Origin: Desulfobulbus sp.
GTDB taxonomy: Bacteria; Desulfobacterota; Desulfobulbia; Desulfobulbales; Desulfobulbaceae
Length of the DNA stretch: 15,346 bases
NCBI GenBank assembly: GCA_011051825.1
Contig: DRKH01000487.1
Coordinates: forward strand, 1-15,346
Direction of reading: 5' to 3'
Shown here: positions 13,482 through 15,346 of the stretch, piece by piece
Numbering within the stretch: the stretch's first letter is position 1
How the letters are laid out: each line of letters begins with the position of its first letter
Made by a program: the position numbers and the translations under genes
The notes under the pieces: generated by a model
The model's input: the letters and a program-made list of their open reading frames with translations, nothing else
What the model was told of the DNA's origin: nothing
The model's database searches: none

Positions 13482-14795
13482 TCAGTCTTCTATGTCACAG
13501 TCGTTGCCGGTACATGTTATTTCAGCTCTCAGAAAATAGGCCTTGTACCCGTTTTTTTTCAGCTCCTGCACGCACATGTCTGCACGGGCACCTGTAGAAC
13601 TGTAGACGTAGATCTTTTTGTTTTTCGGGATCTCAGCCAGACGCGAACTGATCTGGTCAAGCGGTATGGTCAAGGAGTTTTTAAAACGACCTTCCATGAC
13701 CTCTTCTTTTGTTCGAACATCAAGGGTAACCGCTCCGGGCTCCTTTCCATGGACTACTCTTAGAAAATCTTCCCTGGAAACCTCCCCTTTACCGAGTTTT
13801 CTTCTCCAGTGAATGTCGGTGACAACCGGCCCTCTTACGATTGTACCTCCGGCCTGTACCCACCCGGCATAGTTTCCCGCAACAAGGGCAACCTTTTTAA
13901 ACCCTTTCGCACGCAGATCCCTGACTGCCCGGGCGACCTCCTTGTGTGAATCACTGTAGAGGACAATCGGCGCTTTCAGGGCGAGGCCGTCAATACGGTT
14001 GTCCAGCTCCGGATATGGAATGGAAACCGATCGGGCAATCCGTCCATTCTCCGATTTTTTAATGGAGCGCAGGTCGATCAACACAATGTTCCCATTTTCA
14101 ATGGCTTGGTTATCGGCATAGACCAGGTTGCCGGCCTTGATCCATGCGGGTCGGCCCCCCTGGTATATGCGGATATTTGTGTAGCCGTTTTTTTTCGCCA
14201 GACCGGCGACCTGGGTAGACATCCTTCACGTGGGGCCTGCACAGTAGAAGATAAGAAGCTGTTCCTTGTCTTCAGGCAGGACGGATGCTGCTCTTTCCGT
14301 GTAGTCGGAAGCCGGGAGATGTACAGCCCCTCTGATATGGGCGGCGCTATACTGTTGTCGGGGACAGGTATCAACGAGAATCATATCCTCATTGTCGTCC
14401 AGCAGCGCCTTGAGCTCATCGGTCTGTATCCCGGTTATCCCCGGGGGGAGTTTCGCTGTTTTGGGCTTGATAACAGTGGCTCGGAGTTCGCCGTTTTGTA
14501 TTTTACAGACAATGACGGCGGTATGACCTTTGGCGGCATATTCAATGCCTTTGGTTCCGGCATCATATTTGATCAGGATGGTTTTGGCCCCCTCGCCCCT
14601 GCCGGTTTTCAAGGAAAGGGTCCTGGCCCTTTTCGATTGAGCAACGATTTTGCCTTGATACACCAGGCCGGTCTGATTCTTTCCGGTCGTCGGGGATGTT
14701 GTTTCCATGGTACTTTCCGGCTGCCGGGCACAGCCGTAACTGAGCAACAGCGCCATCAGGCACAGTGGAAGCAGGTTGAGTATTTTGTTTTTCAC
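13482..14795 (-). CDS. Triple-rhodanese lipoprotein, probable selenoprotein (Sec at codon 190)
   Basis: I read this as one gene of 437 residues with an in-frame TGA at codon 190 (14228-14226) decoded as selenocysteine. GTG 14795 has a perfect AAGGAGG Shine-Dalgarno (14807-14801). The N-terminus is a lipoprotein signal (LCLMALLLSYGC, C22), followed by a small beta-rich segment (about 44-112). Rhodanese domain 1 (about 120-215) has the motif FYCAGPT-U-RMS, with U at the sulfurtransferase active-site position and C185 just before it. Domain 2 (224-317) has VLYSDSH and domain 3 (328-421) has VYSSTGAR, so both carry serine where the catalytic cysteine belongs. The tail ends with CTGNDC. The frame is unbroken otherwise, which argues against decay. 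A SECIS-like hairpin follows the TGA. The likely role is periplasm-facing sulfur or selenium-sulfur transfer; the substrate is unknown. Confidence 0.88.
14195..14228 (-). promoter_or_regulatory. Bacterial SECIS-like element with the selenocysteine TGA
   Basis: The TGA is at 14228-14226. After 21 nt comes the apical loop GGUCU (14204-14200), closed by a perfect 5-bp stem UCGCC (14209-14205) and GGCGA (14199-14195). E. coli fdhF also presents a GGUCU-containing loop on a short stem about 18 nt after its UGA, where SelB binds. Spacing and loop here fit that type; pairing below the upper stem is poor, as is common in bacterial SECIS elements. Confidence 0.8.
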
Positions 14796-14923
14796 GGATT
14801 CCTCCTTAGGGCGTTTTCTATACGGAAATTACCCCTTCGGCGCATGCAGCGAGAATTTTGTCCTGTAGAATCATGGGTGAGCATGGCGCCTGGGACAAAA
14901 GGGCAAAGAACATAAAATAACTG

Positions 14924-14973
14924 GTAACTATTCAGGTAGGGGCAGAGAACTAGCCCAACCACCACCTGTAACT
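14924..14973. mobile_element. Truncated family A element (module only)
   Basis: These 50 bp are identical to 4277-4326: GTAACTATTCAGG, the variable module and the first GTAACT of the core, after which the match stops. The palindromic core is missing. TAACTG lies immediately left (14918-14923) and at the right break (14969-14974), consistent with a deletion that joined the internal GTAACT to a target duplication. Confidence 0.8.
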
Positions 14974-15090
14974 GGTATCATGTAACGCAATGCTATAGAA
15001 GCAGTAAAGTATCCTCTCGAAACTGCATGACTTTTTTACTTTCTTTTCCCGAGAAACACAAGATAAAGGCGCTTGGGGTAACCAAAAAAA

Positions 15091-15110
15091 TACCTGATTA
15101 CCCACAAAGC
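15091..15110. repeat. Possible solo end fragment of family B
   Basis: TACCTGATTACCCACAAAGC matches the left end of the family B element (2116-2135) at 17 of 20 positions. It is short and may be chance. Confidence 0.35.
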
Positions 15111-15205
15111 CCGGCTTTTCCCGGCCCAGGGAGAACAGCGCCTGTTTCGCCGGACTGCAGGAACCCGAGAATGTATCATAAATTCGGTGGGTTCATAAAG
15201 GTTTT

Positions 15206-15346
15206 TTTGATTACCACCATTCCTCAGCAACGAGGGATAACATCGCTACAGCTATAATCTCAAATCGCATTTAGCAGCGCTTATGCCTGATTTCAGGTCA
15301 ATTCATTTTTTAAAAAAAGCGATGGTATCCCTGATTTCATTCAAGC
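15206..15346. mobile_element. Family B palindromic element, right copy (inverted, cut by window end)
   Basis: The reverse complement of 15206-15346 matches 2139-2279 over 141 bp with two substitutions and no gaps. The end at 15206 coincides with the end of homology in the left copy (GTGGTAATCAAA), which fixes the element boundary. About 21 bp of the other end should lie just beyond the window. Confidence 0.88.

Larger units (their letters stand above)
14796..15346. other. Gene-free spacer upstream of the rhodanese gene, rich in repeats
   Basis: No gene is supportable in these 551 bp. On the minus strand the rhodanese promoter should lie between about 14810 and 14920; a TATAGA near 14820 lacks a matching -35. 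Further right are the family A fragment (14924-14973), a possible family B end fragment (15091-15110) and the inverted family B copy (15206-15346). The only open frames either begin inside the family B end or run antisense to the rhodanese gene. Confidence 0.6.

Noticed and set aside
13482..14795. Two separate rhodanese genes, or a pseudogene split by a nonsense mutation
   Set aside because: The two frames are in register, the only stop lies at the active-site position, the downstream half is intact over two domains with no further stops, and a SECIS-like hairpin follows. The ATG at 14222 has no Shine-Dalgarno and would cut a rhodanese domain in half.
14106..14915. Long open frame on the plus strand, 269 residues
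   Set aside because: It is antisense to the rhodanese gene, spans the SECIS region and the Shine-Dalgarno of that gene, and has no recognisable domain.
15036..15230. Short minus-strand open frame near the right edge
   Set aside because: Its start codon is supplied by the end of the family B element, as in a similar frame at 2255, so it is a repeat artefact.

Overview
The window is a chromosomal segment of an anaerobic deltaproteobacterium (Desulfobacterota). The sequence best suggests a Desulfobulbales-like sulfur-cycle organism. This is inference from family flavour: long-form HisG, a deltaproteobacterial RpoH-type sigma factor, a two-CW protein, tandem rhodaneses and probable selenocysteine use. 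There is no rRNA, tRNA, phage gene, intact transposase or CRISPR array. Most of the segment is housekeeping genes, with small non-autonomous repeat elements in the spacers.

Layout. (1) 1-2116, forward: hisG (histidine biosynthesis), yihA/engB (ribosome-assembly GTPase) and a small two-CW protein, closed by a strong terminator. A 153-bp inverted-repeat element with an 8-bp target duplication sits just upstream of hisG. (2) 2118-4622: a 162-bp palindromic element, lepA on the minus strand, and a divergent spacer with a second 188-bp element of the hisG-side family, also with an 8-bp target duplication. (3) 4623-8897, forward: rpoH-type sigma factor, DegT-family PLP aminotransferase, secreted TPR protein and greA. 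(4) 8898-10323: a repeat-rich spacer, a FadR-like TetR regulator on the minus strand with its promoter and a near-perfect FadR-type operator, then a long AT-rich spacer. (5) 10324-13292, forward: a PurD-PurE fusion overlapping tsaC by 4 bp, a REPIN-like double palindrome and a free-standing Hpt protein. (6) 13482-14795, minus: one lipoprotein with three rhodanese domains. Its frame is interrupted by a single TGA at the sulfurtransferase active-site position. (7) 14796-15346: repeat debris and an inverted second copy of the 2118-2279 element.

The most interesting object is the rhodanese gene. The TGA falls where the catalytic cysteine of the C-x-G-P-x-C-x-x-S type would be, the same frame continues for 247 codons through two more rhodanese domains, and a bacterial SECIS-like hairpin with a GGUCU loop follows 21 nt downstream. 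I read it as a 437-residue selenoprotein; a conventional gene caller would split it into two genes.

Two element families shape the spacers. Family A has GTAAC-type ends, 8-bp target duplications and a recurring 44-nt module plus palindromic core. Family B is a long palindrome present as two inverted 141-bp copies about 13 kb apart that could support inversion of most of the window. The FadR-like regulator with its operator, and the PurD-PurE fusion, are the other clear points of interest.
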